64,000 bases of DNA from JAAYED01 sp040772225 (GTDB lineage Bacteria > Chloroflexota > Anaerolineae > UBA1429). Under the pieces are notes generated by a model, which had not been told where the DNA came from, ran no database searches, and saw only the letters and a list, made by a program, of their open reading frames with translations. The DNA lies in NCBI GenBank assembly GCA_040772225.1, contig JAXGYO010000002.1:992001-1056000 (forward strand), in the 5' to 3' direction. The position numbers were made by a program, and so were the translations under genes. Positions 43,258-51,665 of the stretch are shown here, piece by piece (within the stretch, counting starts at the first letter, position 1; the number at the start of each line of letters is the position of its first letter).

Positions 43258-43820
43258 TCTTCTTCCCCTTGTTCAGTCTTATCCTCAGGCTCAGATGATC
43301 CCAGCAGCTGTGCCAACAAGGCCAGACGCGGGTCAATCTGCTCGGTATCACAACCACAGGGTCCCAGGTTCAGGTTTGCACCACACTGCGGGCACAATCC
43401 CTTGCAGTCACTGGAGCAATATACGGGACGCATCGTCTCAGCAACCGCGTACTGCCAGAGTGCTTCCGTCAGATCGAGGGTGTGCCTCTCGTCTATCACC
43501 AACTCAGGAGTCGTGTCCGCATCCACTGGAACAGGCCTGCCGGTGACAACATCAATCGACGGCACAAATTCCTCTTCGATGTCCAGCGACACGTTCCGTG
43601 TCACGGGCTCCAGACAACGACGGCAAGCTACCTGCAGCACCATCTCCGCGCGACCGATCACAAGAACCCCGGATGGTGTTCGCACAAGCGTCACGTCGCC
43701 GTTGACGCCCACTGGCCCAGGATTGAGCTCATCGACCTGAGAGAGATGGCCGGACAGCGCCCGTTGGCGCGAGGCCCCAACCCCCTCCTTGAGCAACTGT
43801 GCGACGTTAAACGCTAGCAT
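43254..43820 (-). CDS. DUF177/YceD family protein
   Basis: The 188-residue protein matches DUF177: MLQVACRRCLEPVTRNVSLD in the middle and a C-terminal cysteine cluster (CSSDCKGLCPQCGANLNLGP plus CGCD) typical of the family. The family is linked to 23S rRNA accumulation in plants and E. coli and is regularly paired with rpmF. The consensus promoter at 43853-43881 should drive both genes. Confidence 0.9.
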   Translation of the reverse strand: MLAFNVAQLLKEGVGASRQRALSGHLSQVDELNPGPVGVNGDVTLVRTPSGVLVIGRAEMVLQVACRRCLEPVTRNVSLDIEEEFVPSIDVVTGRPVPVDADTTPELVIDERHTLDLTEALWQYAVAETMRPVYCSSDCKGLCPQCGANLNLGPCGCDTEQIDPRLALLAQLLGSSEPEDKTEQGEEE

Positions 43821-43852
43821 ATCGCTCTTTTCGGTAGTTAAGGTCGTACGAG

Positions 43853-43881
43853 ATTATAGTTACCGGCCATCCTTGTGTCAA
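43853..43881 (-). promoter_or_regulatory. Perfect-consensus promoter of DUF177-rpmF
   Basis: Minus strand TTGACA (43881-43876), 17 bp spacer, TATAAT (43858-43853), 33 bp before the ATG at 43820. Confidence 0.8.
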
Positions 43882-43947
43882 AACACTGGCCGCTGCGAAA
43901 AGCGGTCCGATGGCCCTGGATCTGTTGCGCCACACAGTGCCACTTGA

Positions 43948-43965
43948 ACGGCGGCAAGCCGCCGT
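43948..43965. other. Perfect GC-rich inverted repeat in the divergent spacer
   Basis: ACGGCGGC-AA-GCCGCCGT. No T-run on either side. It lies 22 bp before the -10 of the moa operon, over the expected -35, so it could be an operator. Confidence 0.35.
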
Positions 43966-43986
43966 CACATCGCTCCGGCAAACCTG

Positions 43987-43995
43987 TGGTATACT
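43987..43995 (+). promoter_or_regulatory. Extended -10 promoter of the moa operon
   Basis: TGTGGTATACT with TGn extension (TGG 43987-43989, TATACT 43990-43995); no good -35. It lies about 50 bp before the riboswitch aptamer. Confidence 0.5.
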
Positions 43996-44045
43996 ATATC
44001 AAGTTTTATACGCTGTCTCCGAATCGCAATACCTAAAGGCTCTTG

Positions 44046-44149
44046 CCCATGGCGTGCGATCATCTGCTCAGTAGAGCAGTAAGGGTCAGGGGGGAAACCC
44101 CCTCGCCTCCCGTGCTTGGAAAGGAGAGCGTCAACCGGCATCTACAGAT
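44046..44149 (+). promoter_or_regulatory. Moco-type riboswitch aptamer upstream of moaB
   Basis: The leader of the molybdenum cofactor operon contains hairpins CTGCTC-AGTA-GAGCAG and GGGGG-GAAA-CCCCC, then CGCCTCCCGTGCTTGGAAAG followed by GAGAGCG. From memory, E. coli moaA's Moco riboswitch has CGCCUCCCGUAUCUGGAAAG followed by G at the same place. Position, downstream genes and the following intrinsic terminator all fit. Ends are approximate; I did not compute a covariance-model score. Confidence 0.82.
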
Positions 44150-44183
44150 CCGGCGCTCCAGGCATGGAGGCCGGCTGTTTTTT
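44150..44183 (+). terminator. Intrinsic terminator of the Moco riboswitch
   Basis: Stem CCGGC-g-CTCC / GGAG-GCCGG (44150-44159, 44166-44174), six-base loop, then CTG and six T (44178-44183). It lies between aptamer and moaB, so ligand binding probably controls read-through. Confidence 0.78.
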
Positions 44184-44197
44184 GTTGGAGGGTACAG

Positions 44198-44701
44198 TTG
44201 AGATTCAATGCTGCCGTGTTGACGATCAGCGACAAGGGTTATCGCGGCGATCGTGATGATACCAGTGGACCGCTTCTTGTAGCGGGACTGTCCGAGATGG
44301 GCGCAGAGGTGCTCGTGACGAGGATCATCCCCGATGAACCCGAGATGATCCGGGCTGAGCTCTCCGCCCTGGCAGACGGAAAAGAGATCGACCTGATCGT
44401 CACCACAGGGGGCACCGGAGCAGCTCCGCGCGACCACACGCCCGAGGCCACACTGGCGATCATCGACCGCGAGATGCCTGGCATTGCTGAGCTCTTGCGC
44501 TGGAAAGGCTACGAGAGCACGCCCAGAGCCATCTTGTCGCGGGGCGTTGCCGGCCTGCGTGGCCAGTGCCTCATCATCAATCTGGCCGGGAGTCGCGGCG
44601 CCGTCAAAGACGGCATAGCCATACTCAGGCCGGTGCTGGCGCATGCTCTGCAGATGGCGCAGGGTACCGACCTTGAGCACGAGGGAACAGCTGATGGCTG
44701 A
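44198..44701 (+). CDS. moaB: MoaB/Mog-type molybdopterin adenylyltransferase
   Basis: The 167-residue protein has the MogA/MoaB fold: AAVLTISDKGYRGDRDDTSG at the start and the molybdopterin-binding loop VTTGGTGAAPRDHTPEATLA. The family adenylylates molybdopterin before metal insertion. The start is TTG at 44198 with GGAGGG five bases upstream. It is the first gene after the riboswitch. Its 3' end overlaps the first moeA by eight bases. Confidence 0.92.
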   Translation: MRFNAAVLTISDKGYRGDRDDTSGPLLVAGLSEMGAEVLVTRIIPDEPEMIRAELSALADGKEIDLIVTTGGTGAAPRDHTPEATLAIIDREMPGIAELLRWKGYESTPRAILSRGVAGLRGQCLIINLAGSRGAVKDGIAILRPVLAHALQMAQGTDLEHEGTADG

Positions 44702-45914
44702 CCGTAGCCGCTATCCCGTGCTCAGCGTTGAAGAAGCACAGGCGCGCATCCTGGCGCTCCTTTCACCAACCGACCCTGAGACCGTGCCGATTCTCCAGGC
44801 GCTGGGGCGCGGTCTCTGCTCTGACGTGATCGCTGACGCCCCAGTCCCGCCGCACGACAATTCTGCCATGGATGGCTATGCTGTGCGTCACGCCGATCTC
44901 GCAGGCGACGGCGCCACACTCAGAGTCATCGGTGAGGTACCCGCGGGCAGCGTCTGGCCGGGCATCCTGGGCCCCGGCGAGGCGCTGCGTATCATGACAG
45001 GCGCTCCTGTGCCCGCTGGCGCGGACACGGTGATACGCTTTGAAGACGCCGAGACCGACGGTGCCACGATGCGGACGATGCTTCGGCCGCGCCCTGGCGC
45101 AGACATCCGCCGCGCCGGCGAGGACGTGCAAGCAGGTCAGGTGGTCTTGCGCGCGGGCGTACAGCTGGGCCCTGCAGAGATCGGCATGCTGGCTTCGCTT
45201 GGCAAGCCCACCGTCACTGTGCATCGGCGGCCCCGGATCGCGGTATTGGCCACGGGAGATGAGGTCCTGCCCATCGATGCTCCTGCTGAGCCGGGCAAGA
45301 TCCGGAACATTAACAGTTACACGAACGCAGCTCAGATCATTCAGGCAGGCGGAGAGCCACTGATTCTGGAGATTGCTCCCGATCAGGAATCCGCGTTACA
45401 AGAGCGGATCGGCAGAGCGCTGGCGCTCAACGCCGACCTGATCGTGACATCTGGTGGCGTCTCCGTCGGCGACTTTGACCTGGTGAAACAGGTCTTGTCA
45501 GCCGAGGGGTCTCTGGATTTCTGGTGGGTGAATATGAAGCCCGGGCGTCCCCTGGCTTTCGGCACGATAGGCTCTACGCCACTGCTGGCACTGCCAGGGA
45601 ATCCTGTGGCCGCGATGCTCGGTATGATGCTGTTCGGTGTGCCCGCGATACGGCGCATGGTCGGTCTGGATCCGTTCCACCTGCCTACCATCCAGGCTCG
45701 ACTCGCAACCGCCATTGAGCGTAAAGACGGACGCCGGCACTACCTGCGAGTGACACTGACCGAAGGTACAGACGGGCCGATCGCCAGACTGACGGGGGAT
45801 CAGGGCTCGGGCATCCTCAGCTCGATGGTGCAGGCCGATGGACTGGCGATTATCCCTGAGAACATTGACCATCTGGCTGCAGGCAGCCCTGTACAGGTGA
45901 TCAGCCTGAGATAG
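44694..45914 (+). CDS. moeA: Molybdopterin molybdenumtransferase MoeA, copy 1
   Basis: The 406-residue protein inserts the metal into adenylylated molybdopterin. Visible: the N-terminal PPHDNSAMDGYAVRHADLAG, RIMTGAPVPAGADTVIRFED, the MoaB-like domain with VTSGGVSVGDFDLVKQVL and WWVNMKPGRPLAFG, LPGNPVAAMLGMMLF and the C-terminal domain IV. I chose the ATG at 44694, which overlaps moaB and has GAGGG eight bases upstream. A second moeA follows 16 bp later. Confidence 0.93.
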   Translation: MADRSRYPVLSVEEAQARILALLSPTDPETVPILQALGRGLCSDVIADAPVPPHDNSAMDGYAVRHADLAGDGATLRVIGEVPAGSVWPGILGPGEALRIMTGAPVPAGADTVIRFEDAETDGATMRTMLRPRPGADIRRAGEDVQAGQVVLRAGVQLGPAEIGMLASLGKPTVTVHRRPRIAVLATGDEVLPIDAPAEPGKIRNINSYTNAAQIIQAGGEPLILEIAPDQESALQERIGRALALNADLIVTSGGVSVGDFDLVKQVLSAEGSLDFWWVNMKPGRPLAFGTIGSTPLLALPGNPVAAMLGMMLFGVPAIRRMVGLDPFHLPTIQARLATAIERKDGRRHYLRVTLTEGTDGPIARLTGDQGSGILSSMVQADGLAIIPENIDHLAAGSPVQVISLR

Positions 45915-45930
45915 AGACACTGGGGACGAT

Positions 45931-47175
45931 ATGACCACATTCAAGACCCAAAGCGCATACCCGATGATTCCTTTCGAGGAAGCCATGGGCATCCTCGAGG
46001 CCAGGATCCAGCCCCTGCCAGCGCGGCGGACGCCGCTGCACGAGGTAGAGATTGGCGCTGTGCTGGCAGAGGATATCATCGCGTCCGAGGCAGTGCCAAC
46101 CTTTGATGCATCCACGATGGATGGGTACGCCGTAATCGCCGCAGATGGCAAGATGCCACGACGCATGCTGGGCGAGCGACAGGCCGGCCACACAGATGGG
46201 CGCCATCTCGCGCCTGGCGAATGCCTGCGCATCATGACGGGCGCACCGCTCCCCTGTGGCGCAAATGCCGTCATCCCTGTTGAATTCACGCGCGAAGACC
46301 AGGGCTGGATGTACTCTGACCTGGAGCCCCATGTCGGGCTGAACATCAGACCCGCAGGGTCTGACGTCGCCAGCGGTCAGACAGTCCTGCCGATAGATTC
46401 GGCGCTAGGAGCGGCCGAGATCGGGCTCCTCGCTGCGCTGGGCGTGAGCAACCCCGCGATCTATCCCGCGCCCCGTGTGGCCATTCTCACCACCGGAGAT
46501 GAGCTGGCGCCTCAGGGTCAGGTCCTCCAGCCGGGACAGATCAGGGACAGCAACTCGTACGTGCTCGCCGCCGCCATTCGTGGCGCCGGTGCTCAAGCCA
46601 GGCGAGTCGCACGGATCGCGGATACCCGGGCGGCTCTGCGTGCTGCCCTCCTCGAGGCCGTGCAGGATGCGGACCTGGTGATCTCCACCGGCGGTGTCTC
46701 GATGGGAACCCACGATCTGGTCAAGCCGGTTCTCGAGGAGTTGGGAACCGTCCACTTTGGCCGCGTGGCTGTCAAGCCCGGGCTGCCGCTGACCTTTGCT
46801 ACGGTCTCTGGAACACCGGTGATCGGCCTGCCGGGAAACCCGGTGTCGACGCTCGTTGGGTTCGAAATGGAGATTCGCCCGGTACTGCGGGCGATGGCGC
46901 ATCGCCGGGCGAGGTGGCGCCCGGAGCGACAGGTGCGCCTGGCGCATTCAATCCGTCATGAGGAGGCTCGTCTCGAGTTCCAGCGTGCCCACATTGAGCT
47001 TATCGAAGGGACCTGGTGGGCGCGCGCCACTGGCTCACAGGCCTCCTCCCGGTTGCTGTCTCTGGTGGGCGCCAACGCCCTGTTGCGCATTCCCAGGGGC
47101 ACCGGCGACCTGCCAGAGGGTGCCAGCGTCACCGCCGTGCTCATCGATTCGCCTGAACAGGATGTCGCACCATGA
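45931..47175 (+). CDS. moeA: Molybdopterin metal-transferase MoeA, copy 2
   Basis: A 414-residue paralogue of the preceding gene with its own version of each motif: VPTFDASTMDGYAVIAADGK, RIMTGAPLPCGANAVIPVEF, STGGVSMGTHDLVKPVLEEL, GRVAVKPGLPLTFATVSGTP and LPGNPVSTLVGFEM. The two copies are clearly diverged, so this is not a recent tandem duplication. In organisms that use both Mo and W, two MoeA proteins have been proposed to insert different metals; with a tungstate transporter nearby that is plausible here, but is inference. Its stop overlaps the moaA start. Confidence 0.91.
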   Translation: MTTFKTQSAYPMIPFEEAMGILEARIQPLPARRTPLHEVEIGAVLAEDIIASEAVPTFDASTMDGYAVIAADGKMPRRMLGERQAGHTDGRHLAPGECLRIMTGAPLPCGANAVIPVEFTREDQGWMYSDLEPHVGLNIRPAGSDVASGQTVLPIDSALGAAEIGLLAALGVSNPAIYPAPRVAILTTGDELAPQGQVLQPGQIRDSNSYVLAAAIRGAGAQARRVARIADTRAALRAALLEAVQDADLVISTGGVSMGTHDLVKPVLEELGTVHFGRVAVKPGLPLTFATVSGTPVIGLPGNPVSTLVGFEMEIRPVLRAMAHRRARWRPERQVRLAHSIRHEEARLEFQRAHIELIEGTWWARATGSQASSRLLSLVGANALLRIPRGTGDLPEGASVTAVLIDSPEQDVAP

Positions 47176-48161
47176 GCCCATCGGTGCTGGATAGTTACGA
47201 CCGCGAGATCAGTTACCTGCGCGTATCCGTGACCGACCGCTGCAACTTGCGTTGTGTATATTGCATGCCTGAGGAGGGCGTTGCGGCGCTCTCTCACGAC
47301 GACGTGCTCAGACTGGAGGAGATCGCCCACCTGGTGCGCATCGGCGTCAGCATGGGAATCCGCAACGTCAGGCTGACCGGTGGCGAACCGCTGGTACGCA
47401 AAGGCATCGTGGACCTGGTGGCTCAAATACGGGCCATCGAGGGCATCGAGTCGATCACGATGACGACCAACGGCATCGCACTGGCCGAAATGGCTGGTGC
47501 GCTCGCTGAGGCCGGACTCGACCGCGTCAACATCAGCCTGGACAGCCTCAAGCCCGAGCGATACGTGGCTATTACGCGCCGCGGCCGTCTGGAAAACGCC
47601 CTGGCGGGCATCGACGCAGCCTTTGCCAGTGGGCTGACGCCTGTCAAGATCAATATGGTCGTCATGCAGGGTGTCAACGACGATGAGGTCGTAGAATTCG
47701 CCAACCGAACGCTGGAGGCCCCCTGGCATGTGCGCTTTATCGAGTACATGCCGCTTGGGGAACAGGCCGAAGGAGCCCGCAGCGCCTACGTCTCCTCCGA
47801 TCAAACGAGACAGCGGATCGAAGCGGCTCTGGGACCCCTGGCGCCCGCCGACCTGGCTGGCTTTGGGCCCGCGCGGACCTGGCGCCTGCCGGGCGCAGCC
47901 GGCACCGTGGGATTGATCAGCGCGCTGAGCCAGCACTTTTGCCAGAGCTGCAATCGCATGCGGTTGACCTCAGACGGCAAGCTCGTCCCCTGCCTGTTCA
48001 GCGACCTCGAGTACGATCTGCGCGCACCTCTACGGGCAGGGGTAGAGGAAGCTGCGCTGGCAGACATCTGGCGTGAGGCACTGGCTCACAAACCGGCCTG
48101 TCACCATCTTGACAGCGCCATAACTACAACGAAGCATCAGATGTCTCGGATTGGAGGCTGA
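47172..48161 (+). CDS. moaA: GTP 3',8-cyclase MoaA
   Basis: The 329-residue radical SAM enzyme starts molybdopterin synthesis by converting GTP to 3',8-cH2GTP. The N-terminal cluster motif is RCNLRCVYCMPEEG, with GGEP in RLTGGEPLVRK. The C-terminal [4Fe-4S] cluster is CQSCNRMRLTSDGKLVPC, and the protein ends in Gly-Gly (SRIGG) as required for activity. The ATG overlaps the moeA stop as ATGA. moaC follows after five bases. Confidence 0.95.
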   Translation: MSPSVLDSYDREISYLRVSVTDRCNLRCVYCMPEEGVAALSHDDVLRLEEIAHLVRIGVSMGIRNVRLTGGEPLVRKGIVDLVAQIRAIEGIESITMTTNGIALAEMAGALAEAGLDRVNISLDSLKPERYVAITRRGRLENALAGIDAAFASGLTPVKINMVVMQGVNDDEVVEFANRTLEAPWHVRFIEYMPLGEQAEGARSAYVSSDQTRQRIEAALGPLAPADLAGFGPARTWRLPGAAGTVGLISALSQHFCQSCNRMRLTSDGKLVPCLFSDLEYDLRAPLRAGVEEAALADIWREALAHKPACHHLDSAITTTKHQMSRIGG

Positions 48162-48166
48162 GGGCG

Positions 48167-48640
48167 ATGGAGCTAACTCACCTGGATGAACAAGGTAAGG
48201 CGCGCATGGTCGATGTCGGCGCCAAGCCCGACACCGTGCGCGAGGCCATAGCGCGGGGGCAGATCATCATGGCGCCAGAGACCCTGAGCCTGATCAGCGA
48301 GGGAAGCATGCCCAAGGGCGATGTGTTGGCGGTCGCCCGCGTCGCCGGCATCATGGCAGCCAAGCGCACGCCCGAACTGATCCCGCTCTGCCACCCTCTA
48401 CCGCTCTCGCAGGTCACGGTTGACTTTGAACTGGACGCTTTGACCTCCGCGGTCCTCATCTCGGCAACAGCGCGCTGCACCGGCCCTACGGGCGTCGAAA
48501 TGGAGGCACTCACGGCCGTCAGCGTGGCGGCATTGACGATCTATGACATGTGCAAAGCCGTGGACCGCCGTATGCGCATCGGCGATATTCGCCTTGTCCG
48601 CAAGACCGGCGGCAAGAGCGGTGACATTATCCTGGAGTAA
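48167..48640 (+). CDS. moaC: Cyclic pyranopterin monophosphate synthase MoaC
   Basis: The 157-residue protein completes the MoaA step to cPMP. Conserved parts are MVDVGAKPDTVREAIARGQI, MAAKRTPELIPLCHPLPLSQ (with the active-site CHP), ARCTGPTGVEMEALTAVSVA and YDMCKAVDRRMRIGDIRLVR followed by KTGGKSGD. GGAGG lies upstream of the ATG, within the last codons of moaA. MoaD and MoaE, needed for the next step, are not in the window. Confidence 0.95.
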   Translation: MELTHLDEQGKARMVDVGAKPDTVREAIARGQIIMAPETLSLISEGSMPKGDVLAVARVAGIMAAKRTPELIPLCHPLPLSQVTVDFELDALTSAVLISATARCTGPTGVEMEALTAVSVAALTIYDMCKAVDRRMRIGDIRLVRKTGGKSGDIILE

Positions 48641-48644
48641 GCTC

Positions 48645-49136
48645 ATGAACAAAGAAGGTAGCGTCGTTGCAGTCTGCACGAGCAAACGCACTGGGATGCC
48701 CAAGCGTCCGGTTGACGAGGCCATTCTGCGCGTCAACTGGGGGATCGAGGGGGATGCCCACGCCGGGGATTGGCACCGGCAGGTTTCGTTGCTGGCCATG
48801 GAGAGCATCGCGAAAATGCAGGCCAAGGGCCTCAAGGTCAAGCCGGGTAGTTTCGCCGAGAACATCACCACCGAAGGCCTGGTGCTCTACGATCTGCCGG
48901 TGGGCACGCAGATGCGCTTGGGCACCGCACTGGCCGAGGTCACACAGATCGGCAAGATCTGTCATGACCACTGCGCCATCTACGAACTCGCAGGCGATTG
49001 CGTCATGCCTCGCGAGGGGATTTTCGTCCGCATCCTGGAGCCCGGGACGGTTCGGGCCGGTAGCCCGGTGACGATCCTGAGCATGCCATCACCAGATGAC
49101 GCTCCCGGCAGCACTGAGGATACCCCGCGCGAATAG
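48645..49136 (+). CDS. MOSC-domain protein
   Basis: The 163-residue protein is a stand-alone MOSC domain. Seen are VNWGIEGDAHAGDWHRQVSL, LKVKPGSFAENITTEGLVLY, VGTQMRLGTALAEVTQIGK and CHDHCAIYELAGDCVMPREG, with the conserved cysteine that can carry sulfur. In Moco sulfurases and YiiM-like proteins this domain handles the cofactor or sulfur. ATG 48645 lies four bases after the moaC stop. It is the last gene of the riboswitch-led operon. Confidence 0.88.
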   Translation: MNKEGSVVAVCTSKRTGMPKRPVDEAILRVNWGIEGDAHAGDWHRQVSLLAMESIAKMQAKGLKVKPGSFAENITTEGLVLYDLPVGTQMRLGTALAEVTQIGKICHDHCAIYELAGDCVMPREGIFVRILEPGTVRAGSPVTILSMPSPDDAPGSTEDTPRE

Positions 49137-49233
49137 ACTGGCTTTGCGCTTCTAGAAACAGTGGCCCACGGCTGGCCTAGCCACCGCGGAGGTAGCCACC
49201 AACGGACTCATCGAAACCCTGATAAAGCAGAGG

Positions 49234-49259
49234 AGGCTCCCAACTTGCGTTGGGAGCCC
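49234..49259. terminator. Strong bidirectional terminator between moa and tup operons
   Basis: Perfect 10 bp stem GGCTCCCAAC/GTTGGGAGCC (49235-49244, 49249-49258) with a TTGC loop, between the MOSC gene and tupA stops. Confidence 0.72.
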
Positions 49260-49285
49260 CTGTAGCCGCTCTGGTCTCGGGCACG

Positions 49286-50167
49286 TCACTGGGGGGTAAA
49301 GAGTGGCGCTCCGAACTCTTCCACGCCAAAGCTGCCGATGAGTGCTTTGGTCTCATCCGAGATAATCCAGTCGATGAACTGCTGCGCATAGTCTGCCTTG
49401 ATGTGCTCGCCCTTTGCCGGGTTGACATCCATCACCCCGTAAGGATTGAACAGCATCGGATCGCCCTCTACGACGATCTCCAGGGTATAGCCACTCAGAA
49501 CGCGAGAGAGATAGGTCGCCCGGTCGGAGATAGTATAGCCCAGCTGTTCCTCGGTCATGGTGAGCACGTCGCTCATACCCTGGCCAGCGGAAACGTACCA
49601 GTCGCCCGCGGGCTCGACGCCCGCCGCCTTCCACACGCTCTTTTCCTTGCCGTGCGTGCCCGAGTCATCGCCACGGGAGATAAAGGTGCTACCGGTCTCG
49701 GCGATCTTGGCAAAGGCTGCGGCGACGTCCGTCGTACCGGCGATGCCCGCCGGATCGCTCTCCGGACCCACGATCACAAAGTCGTTGTACATGACGTCTT
49801 CGCGACGGGTACCGTGGCCATCCGCCATGTACGCATCTTCGCGGGCGCGATCATGAACTAACAGCACGTCGGCGTTTCCATCAATGCCCAACTGCAGTGC
49901 CTGCCCGGTACCGACAGCCACCACTTCGACAGTAATACCGGTCTTCTCCGTAAAGTCAGGCAGAATGTACTTGAGCAGACCCGAATCATCCGTGCTGGTG
50001 GTAGTGGCCAGGATCATCGTCTTGGCCTCGGTCTCTTGAGCGACCTCTACAGCAGCTTGCTCTGCGACCTCCTCAACTTCCGCTGCCGGTTCAGCAGCGG
50101 GGCTGGCGCAGCCAGCCAGCAAGCCAACGACCAACAGCAACAGAGCCATACTACGGAACGTGCGCAT
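49286..50167 (-). CDS. tupA: Tungstate-binding lipoprotein TupA
   Basis: The 293-residue extracellular substrate-binding protein has a lipoprotein signal (MRTFRSMALLLLVVGLLAGC, Cys20) and a low-complexity linker. The TupA block ILATTTSTDDSGLLKYILPD contains the anion-binding TTTS-x-D-S motif, and later ISRGDDSGTHGKEKSVWKAA matches the family's second binding loop. ModA-type molybdate proteins lack this TTTSTxDSGL start, so tungstate (or both anions) is preferred. It is the third gene of tupBCA under a riboswitch. Confidence 0.9.
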   Translation of the reverse strand: MRTFRSMALLLLVVGLLAGCASPAAEPAAEVEEVAEQAAVEVAQETEAKTMILATTTSTDDSGLLKYILPDFTEKTGITVEVVAVGTGQALQLGIDGNADVLLVHDRAREDAYMADGHGTRREDVMYNDFVIVGPESDPAGIAGTTDVAAAFAKIAETGSTFISRGDDSGTHGKEKSVWKAAGVEPAGDWYVSAGQGMSDVLTMTEEQLGYTISDRATYLSRVLSGYTLEIVVEGDPMLFNPYGVMDVNPAKGEHIKADYAQQFIDWIISDETKALIGSFGVEEFGAPLFTPQ

Positions 50168-50194
50168 CTCGTCTCTCCTTTTTCTCTCGAACCT

Positions 50195-50926
50195 CTAGTA
50201 GATCATCTCGCCGCGCGCGAACGCAGCAGTACGCGGATCAGTGGGTGCCTCGAAAAAGGCATCCACCGAGCCCACCTCGACCAGCTCGCCATCGAGCAGC
50301 AGCCCCACCCGGTGGGCCAGGCGACGGGCCTGGAATACATTGTGGGTGACCAGGATGATCGTCGTCCCCTGCTCACCATTTATCTCCTCAACGATGGCCT
50401 CAATCGCGCCAACGTTGTAGGGATCCAGATTGGCGGTGGGCTCGTCGAGCAGCAGCACGTCCGTGCGCAGCGCCATGGCCCGCGCCAACACCACCCGTTG
50501 TCCCTCCCCGCCAGAAAGCGTCGTCGCGTTCTGGCGAGCAAGCTTCTCCAGACCAACACGCCCGAGGGCGTTCATCACCTCGTCACGAACATCATGCTGC
50601 CCCCGGAGCTTGAGCCCATAAGCAATGTTGGCCTGAACCGTCCGCTTGAGCAGAAGCGGCCGCTGAAACACTGTGGTGACACGCCGGCGCTCGGAGAGGG
50701 AGACCTCATCACCAGGCCCATACACCCGATCGTTGAACTCTAGCGTGCCCGTATCGCTGGACTCGACAAAGTTGAGTAACCTGAGCAGCGTGCTCTTTCC
50801 GGCACCGCTGGGCCCCACGATTGCGAGAATCTCGCCGCGCCGAACATCAAGCTGGGAGATCGACAGGACCTCATGCCTCGCGTAACTTTTGGAGACGCCT
50901 CGCAACCGGTAGATGGCCTCGTTCAT
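50195..50926 (-). CDS. tupC: Tungstate ABC transporter ATPase
   Basis: The 243-residue ABC ATPase has Walker A GPSGAGKSTLLRLLNFVE, signature LSGGEGQRVVLARAMAL, Walker B VLLLDEPTANLDP and the switch His in ILVTHNVFQARRLAHRVG. It energises uptake by TupB. Its ATG overlaps the tupB stop by four bases, so the pair is coupled. No C-terminal regulatory Mop domain is present, unlike ModC. Confidence 0.9.
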   Translation of the reverse strand: MNEAIYRLRGVSKSYARHEVLSISQLDVRRGEILAIVGPSGAGKSTLLRLLNFVESSDTGTLEFNDRVYGPGDEVSLSERRRVTTVFQRPLLLKRTVQANIAYGLKLRGQHDVRDEVMNALGRVGLEKLARQNATTLSGGEGQRVVLARAMALRTDVLLLDEPTANLDPYNVGAIEAIVEEINGEQGTTIILVTHNVFQARRLAHRVGLLLDGELVEVGSVDAFFEAPTDPRTAAFARGEMIY

Positions 50927-51633
50927 TCGTCAAAGCTCCTTCCCTGAAGCAACATCATGGCGAGATTGACGATGAACGAGAGCACCAGCAGGATGAGACC
51001 GAGCGACGAAGCCAGCTCAAAGTTGCCTTTGCGTGTCTCCAGCACGATGGCGGTCGTGAGCACACGGGTCTTGTGATCGATATTGCCGCCCACCAGCATC
51101 ACAGCTCCCACCTCGGAGATGATGCTCCCGAAACCCGCAATGACCGAGACGATGACACCAGTGCGAGCCTCGAGCAGAATCGTCCGCGCCGTCTGGCTCC
51201 CTGTAGCTCCCAGGGCGACGATCTGCTGGCGCAGCTGCGGATCCACGCCCATGACCGCCGCCATAGTGAACCCCGCCACCAGCGGGAAAGAGATAATCGT
51301 CTGAGCCAGGATCATCGCCGCCGGGGTGAACAAGCGCGGCACAATGTCTGCCTGTATGGCTCCGAGGGGGCCACTACGGGACAGAAGCATGTAAACGACC
51401 AGACCAATCACGACCGGTGGAAACCCCATGCCCGTGTAGAGCAGCGATATCACCAGGCGTCGGCCGGTGAAACGCTTGAGGCCGAGAAACGCCCCCAGAG
51501 GGATGCCTACTAGCGAACTAAAGGCCAGAGCGACGCCCGAAACCCGGAATGTCAGGGCCACGATCTCCATGAGATCGGGGTCCCTTGTGACGATGAGCCG
51601 AACGGTTTCGGCCAGAAAGGCAGCAAGATCCAC
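50923..51633 (-). CDS. tupB: Tungstate ABC transporter permease
   Basis: The 236-residue permease has five to six transmembrane segments and the EAA-like loop ALGATGSQTARTILLEARTG. The N-terminal half RVSGVALAFSSLVGIPLGAF and LYTGMGFPPVVIGLVVYMLL match TupB/WtpB-type proteins. The start is GTG at 51633 with GAGGGGAGA upstream; the longer frame to 51765 runs through the riboswitch terminator and is rejected. Confidence 0.88.
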   Translation of the reverse strand: MDLAAFLAETVRLIVTRDPDLMEIVALTFRVSGVALAFSSLVGIPLGAFLGLKRFTGRRLVISLLYTGMGFPPVVIGLVVYMLLSRSGPLGAIQADIVPRLFTPAAMILAQTIISFPLVAGFTMAAVMGVDPQLRQQIVALGATGSQTARTILLEARTGVIVSVIAGFGSIISEVGAVMLVGGNIDHKTRVLTTAIVLETRKGNFELASSLGLILLVLSFIVNLAMMLLQGRSFDE

Positions 51634-51665
51634 GAACGCGCTTCTCCCCTCGTGATGGTAACGAC

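Noticed and set aside
43948..43965. Perfect GC hairpin as a terminator
   Set aside because: It lies in a divergent spacer with no upstream gene to terminate and no T-run; listed only as a possible operator.
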